The notes beneath the pieces were generated by a model, which had not been told where the DNA came from, did no database searches, and saw only the letters and a program-made list of their open reading frames with translations. DNA of 54,703 nucleotides from an uncultured Nocardioidaceae bacterium. GTDB lineage: Bacteria; Actinomycetota; Actinomycetes; Propionibacteriales; Nocardioidaceae. A program made the position numbers and the translations under genes. Below, one piece after another: positions 42,164-50,509 of this stretch. Position 1 is the first letter of the stretch. Each line of letters begins with the position of its first letter. The stretch is taken from positions 1 to 54,703 of the forward strand of contig CADCUK010000007.1 of assembly GCA_902805865.1 (NCBI GenBank). Reading direction: 5' to 3'.

Positions 42164-43261
42164 ATGATCCGCTTCGACAGCGTGACCAAGGAGTACCCCG
42201 ACGGCACCGTTGCGGTCGGCGGCCTCGACCTGACCGCCCCGGACGGCAAGATCACCGTGCTGGTCGGCCCCTCGGGCTGCGGCAAGACCACGTCGCTGCG
42301 CATGGTCAACCGGATGATCGAGCCGACGGGGGGACGCATCCTCGTCGACGACAAGGACACGGCGAAGATGGACGCTGCCGAGCTGCGCCGCGGCATGGGC
42401 TACGTCATCCAGCAGGCGGGTCTCTTCCCGCACCGCACGGTGGCCGACAACATCGCCACGGTGCCCAGGCTGCTCGGCTGGGACCGGCGCAAGTCCCGCA
42501 GCCGGAGCCTGGAGCTCCTGGAGCGGGTCGGGCTTCCCGGCGAGTACGCCGACCGCTACCCGCACCAGCTCTCCGGGGGCCAGCAGCAGCGGGTCGGGGT
42601 GGCCCGCGCGCTGGCAGCCGACCCGCCGGTCATGCTCATGGACGAGCCGTTCAGCGCCGTCGACCCGGTCGTGCGCGAGCAGCTGCAGGACGAGTTCCTG
42701 CGGCTCCAGTCCGACCTGGGCAAGACGATCCTGTTCGTCACTCACGACATCGACGAGGCGGTGAAGCTCGGCGACCAGGTGGCGGTGCTGCGGGTGGGCG
42801 GCCAGATCGCGCAGGTCGCCGACCCGGCCACGCTGCTCGGTGATCCCCATGACGACTTCGTCGCCGACTTCGTGGGCCGCGACCGGGGCTACCGCGGTCT
42901 CGGCTTCCGGACAGCCCCGGTGCTGGAGCCCTCGCCCGAGCCCACGGTCCGGCTGGGTGCCGGGGTCGACGAGGTCCGCCGGTCGGGCGATCAGTGGCTC
43001 CTGGTCGCCGACGACGACAACCGGCCCCTCGGCTGGGTCGAGCCCAGCCGCATCACGGCGCCGCTGGTCACCGAGGACCTGCACCGGGGCGGCACGGTCG
43101 CCGTCCTCGGCGGCTCGTCGCGAGCCGTCCTCGACGCCGCTCTCTCCGCCCCGAGTCGTCGCGGCGTGCTCGTCGACGACGACGGCCGGCTGGTCGGCAC
43201 CGTGACCCTGGCCGAGGTCGCGGCGGCCATCGAGCAGGCCGTCGGCAGGGGGAAGCGCTGA
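42164..43261 (+). CDS. Osmoprotectant (glycine betaine/choline-type) ABC transporter ATPase
   Basis: 365 residues, OpuCA/ProV type. Seen: Walker A GPSGCGKTT (residues 35-43), Q-loop VIQQAGLFPHRTV, signature LSGGQQQRV, Walker B VMLMDEPF, switch THDIDEA, and a C-terminal CBS-like pair (RITAPLVTEDL, RRGVLVDDDGRLVGTVTLAEV) that in the family senses ionic strength. First gene of a four-gene operon; no good ribosome site or own -10 at the usual spacing precedes the ATG, so expression may depend on the promoter at 41973 reading through the terminator. Stop overlaps the next ATG. Confidence 0.93.
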   Translation: MIRFDSVTKEYPDGTVAVGGLDLTAPDGKITVLVGPSGCGKTTSLRMVNRMIEPTGGRILVDDKDTAKMDAAELRRGMGYVIQQAGLFPHRTVADNIATVPRLLGWDRRKSRSRSLELLERVGLPGEYADRYPHQLSGGQQQRVGVARALAADPPVMLMDEPFSAVDPVVREQLQDEFLRLQSDLGKTILFVTHDIDEAVKLGDQVAVLRVGGQIAQVADPATLLGDPHDDFVADFVGRDRGYRGLGFRTAPVLEPSPEPTVRLGAGVDEVRRSGDQWLLVADDDNRPLGWVEPSRITAPLVTEDLHRGGTVAVLGGSSRAVLDAALSAPSRRGVLVDDDGRLVGTVTLAEVAAAIEQAVGRGKR

Positions 43262-43917
43262 TGGACTGGGTCCTGGGCCACCTCGACGACATCGGGTCCT
43301 ACACCGTCCAGCACGCCTGGCTCGCCGGGGTGCCGCTCGTGCTCGGGCTGCTGATCGCCGTGCCGCTCGGCTGGCTCTCCCGGCAGTACAACTGGCTCTA
43401 CACGCCGCTCGTCGTCGGGACCGGCCTGCTCTACACGATCCCGTCGCTGGCGCTCTTCATCCTGATGCCGCTGCTCCTTGGCACCACGATCCTCGACCCG
43501 CTCAACGTGGTCGTGGCGATGACGATCTACACGCTTGCCCTCCTCGTCCGCACGGTGGCCGACGCCCTGCGCTCGGTGCCGGACTCGGTGACCGCCTCCG
43601 CCACGGCGATGGGGCTGCGTCCGCTGCGGCGGCTGTTCACGGTCGAGCTGCCGCTCGCCGTACCGGTGATCTCCGCGGGGATGCGGGTGGCCGCGGTCAG
43701 CAACGTGAGCATCGTCAGCGTCGCCGCGCTCATCGGCGTGCCCCAGCTCGGCTCGCTGTTCACCGACGGGTTCCAGCGCGACTTCCTCGACCCGATCGTC
43801 TCGGGGCTGGTGGCCTGCGTGGTGCTCGCGCTGCTGTTCGACCTGGTGATCGTGGCCGCCACCCGGCTGCTCACGCCCTGGCTGCGCACCGGGGCGCCGA
43901 CGGGACGTGCCGCATGA
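43261..43917 (+). CDS. Osmoprotectant ABC transporter permease (first)
   Basis: 218 residues with about six membrane segments (AGVPLVLGLLIAVPLGWL, LVVGTGLLYTIPSLALFILMPLL, and later). It carries the permease coupling region SVPDSVTASATAMGLRPLRRLFTVELPLAVPVISAGMR, matching the EAA loop of OpuCB-type permeases. ATG shares one base with the ATPase stop and the 3' end overlaps the second permease by 4 bp, so all are translationally coupled. Forms the membrane channel with the second permease. Confidence 0.92.
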   Translation: MDWVLGHLDDIGSYTVQHAWLAGVPLVLGLLIAVPLGWLSRQYNWLYTPLVVGTGLLYTIPSLALFILMPLLLGTTILDPLNVVVAMTIYTLALLVRTVADALRSVPDSVTASATAMGLRPLRRLFTVELPLAVPVISAGMRVAAVSNVSIVSVAALIGVPQLGSLFTDGFQRDFLDPIVSGLVACVVLALLFDLVIVAATRLLTPWLRTGAPTGRAA

Positions 43918-44642
43918 ACGCCGTGCTGACGTGGCTCACCGACGGGGCCCACTGGCAGGGCTACGACGGGATCCTGCAGCGCACGTGGGAGCACGTCTGG
44001 TACTCCGCCATCGCGCTGGCGATCGCCGCGGCGCTCGCGATCCCCCTCGGGCTCTGGGTGGGGCACACCGGGCGAGCACGGTTCCTCGCCGTGAACCTCA
44101 CCGGCGCGCTCCGAGCCGTGCCCAGCCTGGGGCTGCTGTTCGCCTCGATCATGGTCCTCGGCTCGCGACTCGACGGCGAGCTCGCGACGCTCGTCCCCAC
44201 CGAGCTGGTGCTTGTGGTCCTCGCCGTGCCGCCGATCCTTGCGGGCGCCTACGCCGGCGTGGAGCAGGTGGACGCCGCCGCCCGGGACGCAGCGCGAGGG
44301 ATGGGCATGCGGGGCTCGGAGGTGCTGTTCAAGGTCGAGCTGCCCTGCGCCCTGCCGCTCATCTCCTCGGGGCTCCGGTCCGCCGCGCTGCAGGTGGTCG
44401 CGACGGCCACGCTGGCTGCGGCCGTCGGGCTCGGTGGGCTCGGCCGGTTCCTCCTCGACGGGCTGGCCGTGCGCGACTACGCCCAGATGGCGGGCGGCGC
44501 GATCCTCGTGGCAGCGCTGGCCCTCCTCATCGATCTCGTGGCGTCCACTCTGCAGCGAGTCGTGGTTTCTCCTGGGCTGACAGGCAAGACTGACCGTCGA
44601 GACAACGCACTACGCAGGCTGAAGACCACGGCCGCGTCCTGA
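43914..44642 (+). CDS. Osmoprotectant ABC transporter permease (second)
   Basis: 242 residues, five to six membrane segments (HVWYSAIALAIAAALAIPLGLWVG, LRAVPSLGLLFASIMVLG, VLVVLAVPPILAGAYAGV). EAA-like loop: QVDAAARDAARGMGMRGSEVLFKVELPCALPLISSGLR. Pairs with the first permease. C-terminus is a polar basic tail (GLTGKTDRRDNALRRLKTTAAS). Close junction with the binding-protein gene. Confidence 0.92.
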   Translation: MNAVLTWLTDGAHWQGYDGILQRTWEHVWYSAIALAIAAALAIPLGLWVGHTGRARFLAVNLTGALRAVPSLGLLFASIMVLGSRLDGELATLVPTELVLVVLAVPPILAGAYAGVEQVDAAARDAARGMGMRGSEVLFKVELPCALPLISSGLRSAALQVVATATLAAAVGLGGLGRFLLDGLAVRDYAQMAGGAILVAALALLIDLVASTLQRVVVSPGLTGKTDRRDNALRRLKTTAAS

Positions 44643-44656
44643 TGAAAGGCACCACC

Positions 44657-45589
44657 GTGAAGCGAACTGCCCTCCTGACCTCCCTCGCGGCCACCGCCGT
44701 GCTGGGGCTCGCCGGCTGCGGCGGCGGTGAAGAGGACCCCTTGGCATCGGACGGCGGCGACAGCTCCGACTCCGGCGGCGGCGGCTCGGTCGTCATCGGC
44801 TCGGCGAACTTCCCGGAGAACGCGCTGCTGGCCGAGATCTACGCCGGCGCGCTCGGGGCCGCCGGCGTCGAGACCGAGACCAAGCTCAACATCGGCTCCC
44901 GTGAGGTCTACCTCAAGGCGCTCGAGCCCGGCGACGAGTCCGTGGACATCTTCCCCGAGTACACCGGTGTCCTCCGGGACTACTTCGAGCCGGGTCAGCC
45001 GGGAACCGCTCCCGACGAGGTGTACGACGAGCTGGTGGCCTCGCTTCCGGAGTACCTGAAGGTCCTCGAGCCCTCCAGCGCCGAGGACAAGGACGCCGTC
45101 GTGGTGACCCAGGAGACCGCCGACGAGTACTCGCTCACCGAGATCGGCGACCTGGCCGAGGTGGCCGGTGACCTCACGCTGGGTGGCCCCCCGGAGTGGA
45201 AGACCCGTGAGACCGGCGTGCCCGGGCTCGAGAAGGTGTACGGCGTCACGTTCGGCGACTTCCGGGCGCTCGACGCCGGCGGCCCCCTCACGCTGAACGC
45301 GCTGCTCGACGGTCAGGTCGACGCCGGCAACCTGTTCAGCACCGACCCGAACATCGCCGCCGAGGACCTCGTCGTCCTCGAGGACCCCGAGGCGCTCTTC
45401 GCGGCGCAGAACGTCGTGCCGCTGGTGCGCACCGAGGTGCTCACCGACGACATCGAGAACACGCTGAACGAGGTCTCGGCCGCCCTGGACACCGACAAGC
45501 TCGGTGACCTGGTGACGCGCGTCGTCATCGACAAGGAGGACCCGGAGGACGTCGCCGAGGACTTCCTCACCGACGAGGGTCTCAACTGA
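44657..45589 (+). CDS. Osmoprotectant-binding lipoprotein (OpuAC/OpuCC type)
   Basis: 310 residues from the GTG at 44657, chosen for GAAAGG seven bases upstream; ATG at 44642, overlapping the permease stop, adds 5. Seen: signal sequence with lipobox LAGC (Cys21), Gly/Ser-rich linker, then the OpuAC binding fold: VVIGSANFPENALLAEIYAGAL, YPEYTG-like IFPEYTGVLRDYF, ETADEYSLTEIGDLA and GQVDAGNLFSTDP. It captures quaternary ammonium osmolytes outside the membrane. The operon ends at the hairpin at 45610. Confidence 0.93.
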   Translation: MKRTALLTSLAATAVLGLAGCGGGEEDPLASDGGDSSDSGGGGSVVIGSANFPENALLAEIYAGALGAAGVETETKLNIGSREVYLKALEPGDESVDIFPEYTGVLRDYFEPGQPGTAPDEVYDELVASLPEYLKVLEPSSAEDKDAVVVTQETADEYSLTEIGDLAEVAGDLTLGGPPEWKTRETGVPGLEKVYGVTFGDFRALDAGGPLTLNALLDGQVDAGNLFSTDPNIAAEDLVVLEDPEALFAAQNVVPLVRTEVLTDDIENTLNEVSAALDTDKLGDLVTRVVIDKEDPEDVAEDFLTDEGLN

Positions 45590-45609
45590 CCCAGCAGCCT
45601 CGCTTGACC

Positions 45610-45644
45610 GGAGGATCGCACCCACCTGGTGGGTGCGATCCTCC
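45610..45644. terminator. 15-bp perfect hairpin ending the osmoprotectant operon
   Basis: Arms GGAGGATCGCACCCA and TGGGTGCGATCCTCC are fully complementary around a 5-base loop CCTGG, 21 bp after the stop. No U-tract follows, so it may be a Rho-assisted terminator or mRNA 3'-end stabiliser. Confidence 0.75.
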
Positions 45645-45671
45645 AGTCATGTCACGGGCTACCGTCGGCTG

Positions 45672-46376
45672 ATGGACACCATGCAGGTCCCGGCGCGGTT
45701 CAACGGCCCGGCCTCGTCGGGCAACGGCGGCTGGACCTCCGGTGCGCTCGCGGAGATCTCCGGTCTCCCCCAGCCGGTGACCGTGCAGCTCCGGAGACCG
45801 CCTCCGCTCGACCGGCCGCTCCACGTGGTCCGCGACGGTGACGCGGTCGAGCTCCGGGACGGCGAGGACGTCGTCGCGGTCGCCATGCCGGGCACGGACC
45901 TGTCCTGGGAGCCACCGGCGCCGGTCGACCTGCCCACCGCCCGTGAGGCCGAGCGGTCCTACCCGGGCCATCGGTCGCACCCGTTCCCGAGGTGCTTCTC
46001 CTGTGGACCGGACCGGGACGACGGGCTGCGGATCTTCCCCGGCCGCGTCGACGGCAACCGGGTCGCAGCGACCTGGACCCCGGCGGAGGACACCGTCGAC
46101 ACCCCGGCCGTCTGGGCGGCGCTCGACTGCGTGAGTGCCTGGTCGTCGGACCTCGAGGAGCGGCCGCTGGTGCTGGCGCAGATGACGGCCCGGATCGGGT
46201 CGCCGCCGGAGGCGGGCACGCCGTACGCCGTGGTCGGGACGACCGTGCGCACCGAGGGGCGGAAGACCTGGACCGCGAGCGCGCTCCACGACCGCGACGG
46301 AGAGCTCGTCGCCCAGGCGCAGCACCTGTGGATCGCGATCGACCCGGCCGTGGTCAAGCAGCTGCAGGACGGCTGA
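45672..46376 (+). CDS. Hotdog/thioesterase-like protein
   Basis: 234 residues. Seen: an N-terminal half with a hotdog-like pattern (FNGPASSGNGGWTSGALAEI), and a central RCFSCGPDRDDGLRIFPGR followed by WAALDCVSAW and a C-terminal strand-rich part ending QHLWIAI. Similar to PaaI-like thioesterase-superfamily proteins annotated in actinobacteria; the enzyme activity is not assured. TACCGT at 45660-45665 ends 6 bases before the ATG at 45672: leaderless. Confidence 0.72.
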   Translation: MDTMQVPARFNGPASSGNGGWTSGALAEISGLPQPVTVQLRRPPPLDRPLHVVRDGDAVELRDGEDVVAVAMPGTDLSWEPPAPVDLPTAREAERSYPGHRSHPFPRCFSCGPDRDDGLRIFPGRVDGNRVAATWTPAEDTVDTPAVWAALDCVSAWSSDLEERPLVLAQMTARIGSPPEAGTPYAVVGTTVRTEGRKTWTASALHDRDGELVAQAQHLWIAIDPAVVKQLQDG

Positions 46377-46409
46377 CTGCCCTGGCTGACTGCCCTAGCT
46401 GACTGCTCC
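46371..46409. repeat. Three tandem 13-bp units at a convergent gene junction
   Basis: GGCTGACTGCCCT (46371-46383), the same again (46384-46396), then AGCTGACTGCTCC (46397-46409). The first unit contains the stop codon of the upstream gene. Every unit holds a TGA, so extra copies do not alter the protein. Probably slippage-derived. Confidence 0.85.
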
Positions 46410-46417
46410 GGCCGGCG

Positions 46418-47659
46418 TCAGGCGGGGTCGCGGGAGATCGGGCACGACATGCACCGCGGGCCACCTCGGCCGGACCCGAGCTCGGACCCGGCGATCGCGA
46501 CGACCTCGATCCCGGCTGCCTCCAGCCGAGCGTTGGTCTCGGTGTTCCGCTCGTAGGCCACCGCCACCCGGGGGGCGATCGCCAGCGTGTTGTTGCCGTC
46601 GTCCCACTGCTCCCGCTCGGCGGTGACCGGGTCGAGGCCGGTGTCGATCTGGTGCAGGGTGTCGATCCGCATCGCCTTCGCCGCAGCGACCAGGAACGGC
46701 TCGGCCGGCGCCACCTCGAGCACGAGGTCGCGGTCGTCCCTGCCGGGAGCGCGGTCGGGCCCGTCGGTGACCGTGACCGTGAACGCCTGCAGGTGGTCGG
46801 CGACGTTGGGGTACATCACGATCTTGTCGACGTCGACCATCGTGCAGACGGTGTCGAGGTGCATGGTGGCGCGCTGCTGCGCGATGGGTACGGCGAGCAC
46901 GGTCTCGACGAGCCCCGCGCCGAACATCTGGCGGGCCAGCCGCTCGGCACCGGCCGGCGTGGTGCGCTCACCGACACCGACCGCGACGACGCCCGGCGCC
47001 AGCAGGAGGACGTCGCCGCCCTCGACGTACTCCTGGCGCCAGCCGTGGATGTTGGGCGTGCCCGCGAAGCGCGGATGCATCGTGTAGATGAGCTCGGTGA
47101 GCTGCGTCTCCCGCTCGCGCGCCGGCATCGCCAGCGACGTCACCGCGACGTGGTCGCGCACCCAGACGCTCGAGTCGCGGGTGAAGAGCAGGTTCGGCAA
47201 CGGGTCGATGATGAACTCGTCGGAGGCCCGCAGGCTCGTGACGAGGCCGAAGCCACCCCGCACCTCGTCGTTGCGGATCCCCTCGCACAGGACGTGGGTG
47301 AGCTCCTCCGGGCTCAGCTCGGCGAGCGCCGTCGTGAGGTAGCTGCGCAGCGTGTCACCTAGGTAGAGGTCCTCGACGGTCTGGCTGATCGCCCGGGCGC
47401 GGGCCTCCTCGGACGCGAGCGTCTCGGTCAGCAGCTCGACGAGGTACACCACCTCGACGTCGCGAGACCTCAGCGCTTCGGCGAACGCGTCGTGCTCCTC
47501 CTGCGCGCGGCCCACCCACGGGATGCCGTCGAAGAGCAGCTTGTCGTTGTTGCGGGGCGTGAGCCGCTTCAGCTCCGGTCCCGGGCGGTGCAGCATCACC
47601 GTCCGCAGCCGGCCGACCTCCGTGGTGACCCCGTGCTGACGGGCAGCCTGCTCGCTCAT
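46418..47659 (-). CDS. arcA: Arginine deiminase
   Basis: 413 residues, normal length. Seen: [22 protein letters not shown] start, [62 protein letters not shown] and the C-terminal catalytic CMSCPI (Cys406). Converts arginine to citrulline and ammonia, giving acid tolerance or energy via carbamoyl phosphate. No arcB, arcC or arcD lies beside it, so it acts alone here. Confidence 0.96.
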   Translation of the reverse strand: MSEQAARQHGVTTEVGRLRTVMLHRPGPELKRLTPRNNDKLLFDGIPWVGRAQEEHDAFAEALRSRDVEVVYLVELLTETLASEEARARAISQTVEDLYLGDTLRSYLTTALAELSPEELTHVLCEGIRNDEVRGGFGLVTSLRASDEFIIDPLPNLLFTRDSSVWVRDHVAVTSLAMPARERETQLTELIYTMHPRFAGTPNIHGWRQEYVEGGDVLLLAPGVVAVGVGERTTPAGAERLARQMFGAGLVETVLAVPIAQQRATMHLDTVCTMVDVDKIVMYPNVADHLQAFTVTVTDGPDRAPGRDDRDLVLEVAPAEPFLVAAAKAMRIDTLHQIDTGLDPVTAEREQWDDGNNTLAIAPRVAVAYERNTETNARLEAAGIEVVAIAGSELGSGRGGPRCMSCPISRDPA

Positions 47660-47688
47660 GCGGTCACCCTAGCCGGGCGGCGGCCGCG

Positions 47689-48501
47689 TCAGTGCCCGCC
47701 ACCGACGGCGGCCAGGGTGCCGGCGGCTGCCTTGCCGCGGAGGTACGTCCGGCTCGGCGACGACCCGAACTCCACCGTCACCGCGGTCCCCGTGTGGTTC
47801 GCGTTGAACCACGAGGTCATCGTGCCGTGGCACTCCCCGGTGCAGTTGAACGCCTTGATCGGCAGCCCCAGCCCCCGGGAGAGCTTGCGGACGAACGGTC
47901 GACGCTCACCGGCCTTGCCGACGCCGTACAGCGGTTGGTGGAACGACACGATGAACTTGGGGTCCACCCGGTTGACGAACCGCTTGAACGCCCGGCTCTC
48001 GGGCTCGCTGAACGGCCCCGTCCCCGAGTAGTAGCTGCCGGTCAACGGCGCCCAGCTGTGCCGGAAGTTGCGGTTCAGGTCGACGCCGCGGGAGTTGCCG
48101 CGGGTGCTCGCAGCGACGCCGTCGGGGTTCATCGTCGGGATGACCCACAGGTCGACACCGGTGATCGGCTTCCCGTCGCGCAGCGCGTCGACCACCGTGA
48201 TGCCCGCCTTCTCGTTGCCGTGCATCGAGCCGAGCACGACCGCGGTCGTCTTCGCGTCACGGTCACCGAGGTGGTACGCGCGGATCGGCCGGTCGTCCAC
48301 GCTGGTCCCGATCCGGCGTACGCCGAGGACGGTCTGTGCCTCCACCTGCTCGGAGTAGATCGGCTCGGGGCGGTCCAGCGCGGGGGTCGACTGTCGCGGC
48401 TGGGCGGTGGCCGTCCCGCCGAGCGCCGCTGCGGTGAGCATCACGAGAGCGACGCTCACGACGGCGGTCAGCTGGGCCGGCCGGGTGCGGCGGGAGGTCA
48501 T
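47689..48501 (-). CDS. Secreted M14-family zinc carboxypeptidase / murein peptide amidase
   Basis: 270 residues from the ATG at 48501. Signal peptide: basic MTSRRTRP, hydrophobic core, cleavage near ATAQP. Mature domain: GSMHGNEKAG (His and Glu zinc ligands), IPTMNPDGVAASTRGNSRGVDLNRNF with the substrate arginine, FIVSFHQPLYG (third ligand His) and TVEFGSS (catalytic Glu). Similar to MpaA/DUF2817-type enzymes that trim tripeptides from murein or peptides outside the cell. Divergent from the reductase gene across a 22-bp inverted repeat. Confidence 0.9.
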   Translation of the reverse strand: MTSRRTRPAQLTAVVSVALVMLTAAALGGTATAQPRQSTPALDRPEPIYSEQVEAQTVLGVRRIGTSVDDRPIRAYHLGDRDAKTTAVVLGSMHGNEKAGITVVDALRDGKPITGVDLWVIPTMNPDGVAASTRGNSRGVDLNRNFRHSWAPLTGSYYSGTGPFSEPESRAFKRFVNRVDPKFIVSFHQPLYGVGKAGERRPFVRKLSRGLGLPIKAFNCTGECHGTMTSWFNANHTGTAVTVEFGSSPSRTYLRGKAAAGTLAAVGGGH

Positions 48502-48513
48502 GTCGGTCAACGT

Positions 48514-48535
48514 AGCAACGCGGAGCCGCGTTGCT
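48514..48535. promoter_or_regulatory. 22-bp inverted repeat in a divergent promoter
   Basis: Arms AGCAACGCGG (48514-48523) and CCGCGTTGCT (48526-48535) are perfect complements with a 2-base centre. It fills most of the 50-bp gap between the starts of the M14 peptidase and reductase genes, so it is better placed as a dimer-bound operator than as a terminator. Cognate regulator unknown. Confidence 0.65.
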
Positions 48536-48551
48536 GCCAAGATGTCGCGAC

Positions 48552-49535
48552 ATGAAGTACTTCGTGACCGGGGGCTCGGGCTTCGTCGGTCGCCACCTGC
48601 TGCTGCGGCTGCTCTCCGACGGTCACGAGGTGCATGCCCTGGCACGCTCGGAGGAGTCCGCGGGCGTGGTCGAGGCGCTCGGCGCCATCGCGGTGCGTGC
48701 CGACCTCGTCGACGTGCACGACGTCATCGAGGACCTCCGTGGGGCTGCCGTCGTGGTGCACGCCGCGGCGGAGACAGGTCAGTGGGGCCGTCCGGCGGAC
48801 TTCGACCGGGCCAACGTGACCGGCACGCGTCGACTGCTCGAGGCCGCGCGGCAGGTCGGCGTCCCACGGTTCGTCTACGTGAGCACCGAGGCGGTGCTGG
48901 CCGACGGGAACCCGATCCGCTTCGTCGACGAGAGCGCGCCGTACCCGAAGCGGCACGCCGGTGACTACGCACGCACCAAGGCACTCGCCGAGCAGCTGGT
49001 GCTGGCCGCCGACAGCCGTGAGATGGCCACACTCGCGGTGCGCCCGCGGCTGGTGTGGGGGCCGGGCGACACGACCGTGCTCCCGCAGATCCTCCAGGCC
49101 GCCGAGGACGGGCGCTGGGCCTGGGTCAGCGGTGGCCACTACCTGACCTCGACCTGCCACGTCATGAACCTCTGCGAGGGCATCCAGGTGGTCGCCGCCC
49201 GGGGGGTGGGCGGTCGTGCCTACTTCGTCACCGACGGTGCGCCGGTGGAGTTCCGCAGCTTCATCACCCGCTGCGCGGCCGAGCACGGCGTCACGATGCC
49301 GGAGCGGACGGTCTCCTACACGGTGGCCCGTACGGCGGCCGTGGTGCTCGACAAGGGGTGGCGGGTCCTGCCGCTGAAGGGCGAGCCGCCGGTGTCGGCC
49401 GCGGCGATGGCGCTCGGTGGCCACGAGGTCACGGTGAACGACGGTCGCGCGAGGCTCGAGCTCGGCTACGTGCCGGTGATCTCCGTCGACGAGGGCATCG
49501 CGGAGCTGGCCGGGCCCCTGAGGCGTCAGCCGTGA
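48552..49535 (+). CDS. NAD(P)-dependent epimerase/3beta-HSD-like reductase
   Basis: 327 residues, extended SDR. Seen: KYFVTGGSGFVGRHLLLRLL (nucleotide-binding GxxGxxG), VVHAAAETGQWG, FVYVSTEAVLADG and the YARTKALAEQ catalytic Tyr-x-x-x-Lys. The layout resembles the 3beta-hydroxysteroid dehydrogenase/NAD-dependent epimerase class. Substrate unknown; a sterol or nucleotide-sugar role is not shown. Its stop overlaps the next GTG (GTGA), so the two reductases are translationally coupled and probably act in one pathway. Confidence 0.87.
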   Translation: MKYFVTGGSGFVGRHLLLRLLSDGHEVHALARSEESAGVVEALGAIAVRADLVDVHDVIEDLRGAAVVVHAAAETGQWGRPADFDRANVTGTRRLLEAARQVGVPRFVYVSTEAVLADGNPIRFVDESAPYPKRHAGDYARTKALAEQLVLAADSREMATLAVRPRLVWGPGDTTVLPQILQAAEDGRWAWVSGGHYLTSTCHVMNLCEGIQVVAARGVGGRAYFVTDGAPVEFRSFITRCAAEHGVTMPERTVSYTVARTAAVVLDKGWRVLPLKGEPPVSAAAMALGGHEVTVNDGRARLELGYVPVISVDEGIAELAGPLRRQP

Positions 49536-50509
49536 AGGTGCTGGTGACCGGAGGCACCGGGTTCGTCGGCTCGTGGACCGCCAAGGCCGTCGAGGACGCC
49601 GGCCACCAGGTCCGGTTCCTCGTGCGGACGCCGGAGAAGCTCGCGACGTCGGTCGGCACGTTGGGCGTCGACGTCTCCGACTTCGTGGTCGGCGACATCA
49701 CCGACGCGGACTCGGTGCGGGCGGCGCTCGAGGGCTGCGACGCGGTCGTGCACTGCGCCGCGGTGGTGGCCATCGGCAGCGGCGCGGCCGAGAAGATGGC
49801 CCGGACGAACCTCGACGGTGCCCGCAACGTCCTCGGCCAGGCGGCGGAGCTGGGGCTCGACCCCGCGGTGCACGTGTCGAGCCTCGCCGCGGTCTTCCAC
49901 CCGGGGCTCACCCGGCTCACCGCGGACCTCCCGGTCGCCGACGGCCTCGACGACTACGGAGCCTCCAAGGCGCTGGTGGAGCAGTACGTCCGGGAGCTGC
50001 AGGACGGCGGAGCGCCGGTCCACATCACCTATCCCGGCATGGTCATCGGCCCACCGGCCGGCGACCAGCTCGGCGAGGCGACCGAGGGCGTGCGCGCCGC
50101 CCTGAGGCTCCGGGTGATCCCCGGTCGGCGTGCGGCATGGACCGTGTGCGACGTACGCGACCTCGGCCAGGTCCATGCCGCGCTGCTGCGTCCCGGCTCG
50201 GCACCCGGCCGGTGGGCCGCCGGCGGTGTGCGGATCGGTGTCGCCGACATCGCCCGAGCACTGGCGGAGGCCGGCGGCCGGCGGATGGTGCGGCTGCCCG
50301 TGCCGGACCCGGTGCTCCGTGGCGTCGGCCGGGTGCAGGACCGGTTGGGGCTGCACACGCCGATGACCCAGGCGGCGATGGAGTACTACACGCGGATGCC
50401 CGAGTCCGACAACGAGCCCCTCGAGCGTGAGCTCGGGGTGACGTTCCGCGACCCCTACGTGACGCTCGCCGACTCCGTCGCCGGACTCCGGTCAGCCGGG
50501 ATGCTCTGA
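49532..50509 (+). CDS. Second NAD(P)-dependent epimerase/3beta-HSD-like reductase
   Basis: 325 residues from a GTG at 49532, 4-bp overlap with the previous reductase. Seen: KVLVTGGTGFVGSWTAKAVEDAGHQVRFLVR, CAAVVAIGSG, HVSSLAAVFHPG and YGASKALVEQYVREL (active-site Tyr and Lys), then YPGMVIGPPAGD. The 3' end overlaps the terC end by 18 bp on the opposite strand. Paralogous in type but not closely similar to its neighbour, so not a recent duplicate. Confidence 0.87.
   Translation: MKVLVTGGTGFVGSWTAKAVEDAGHQVRFLVRTPEKLATSVGTLGVDVSDFVVGDITDADSVRAALEGCDAVVHCAAVVAIGSGAAEKMARTNLDGARNVLGQAAELGLDPAVHVSSLAAVFHPGLTRLTADLPVADGLDDYGASKALVEQYVRELQDGGAPVHITYPGMVIGPPAGDQLGEATEGVRAALRLRVIPGRRAAWTVCDVRDLGQVHAALLRPGSAPGRWAAGGVRIGVADIARALAEAGGRRMVRLPVPDPVLRGVGRVQDRLGLHTPMTQAAMEYYTRMPESDNEPLERELGVTFRDPYVTLADSVAGLRSAGML

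Noticed and set aside
40406-43084. Long antisense frame covering the terminator and transporter ATPase
   Set aside because: Shadows of clear genes; the intergenic part has no coding signature on that strand.
45610-45644. Riboswitch for the gene at 45672
   Set aside because: It is a simple perfect hairpin right after an operon stop and upstream of the TACCGT -10 of the next gene, so it would not be in that mRNA.
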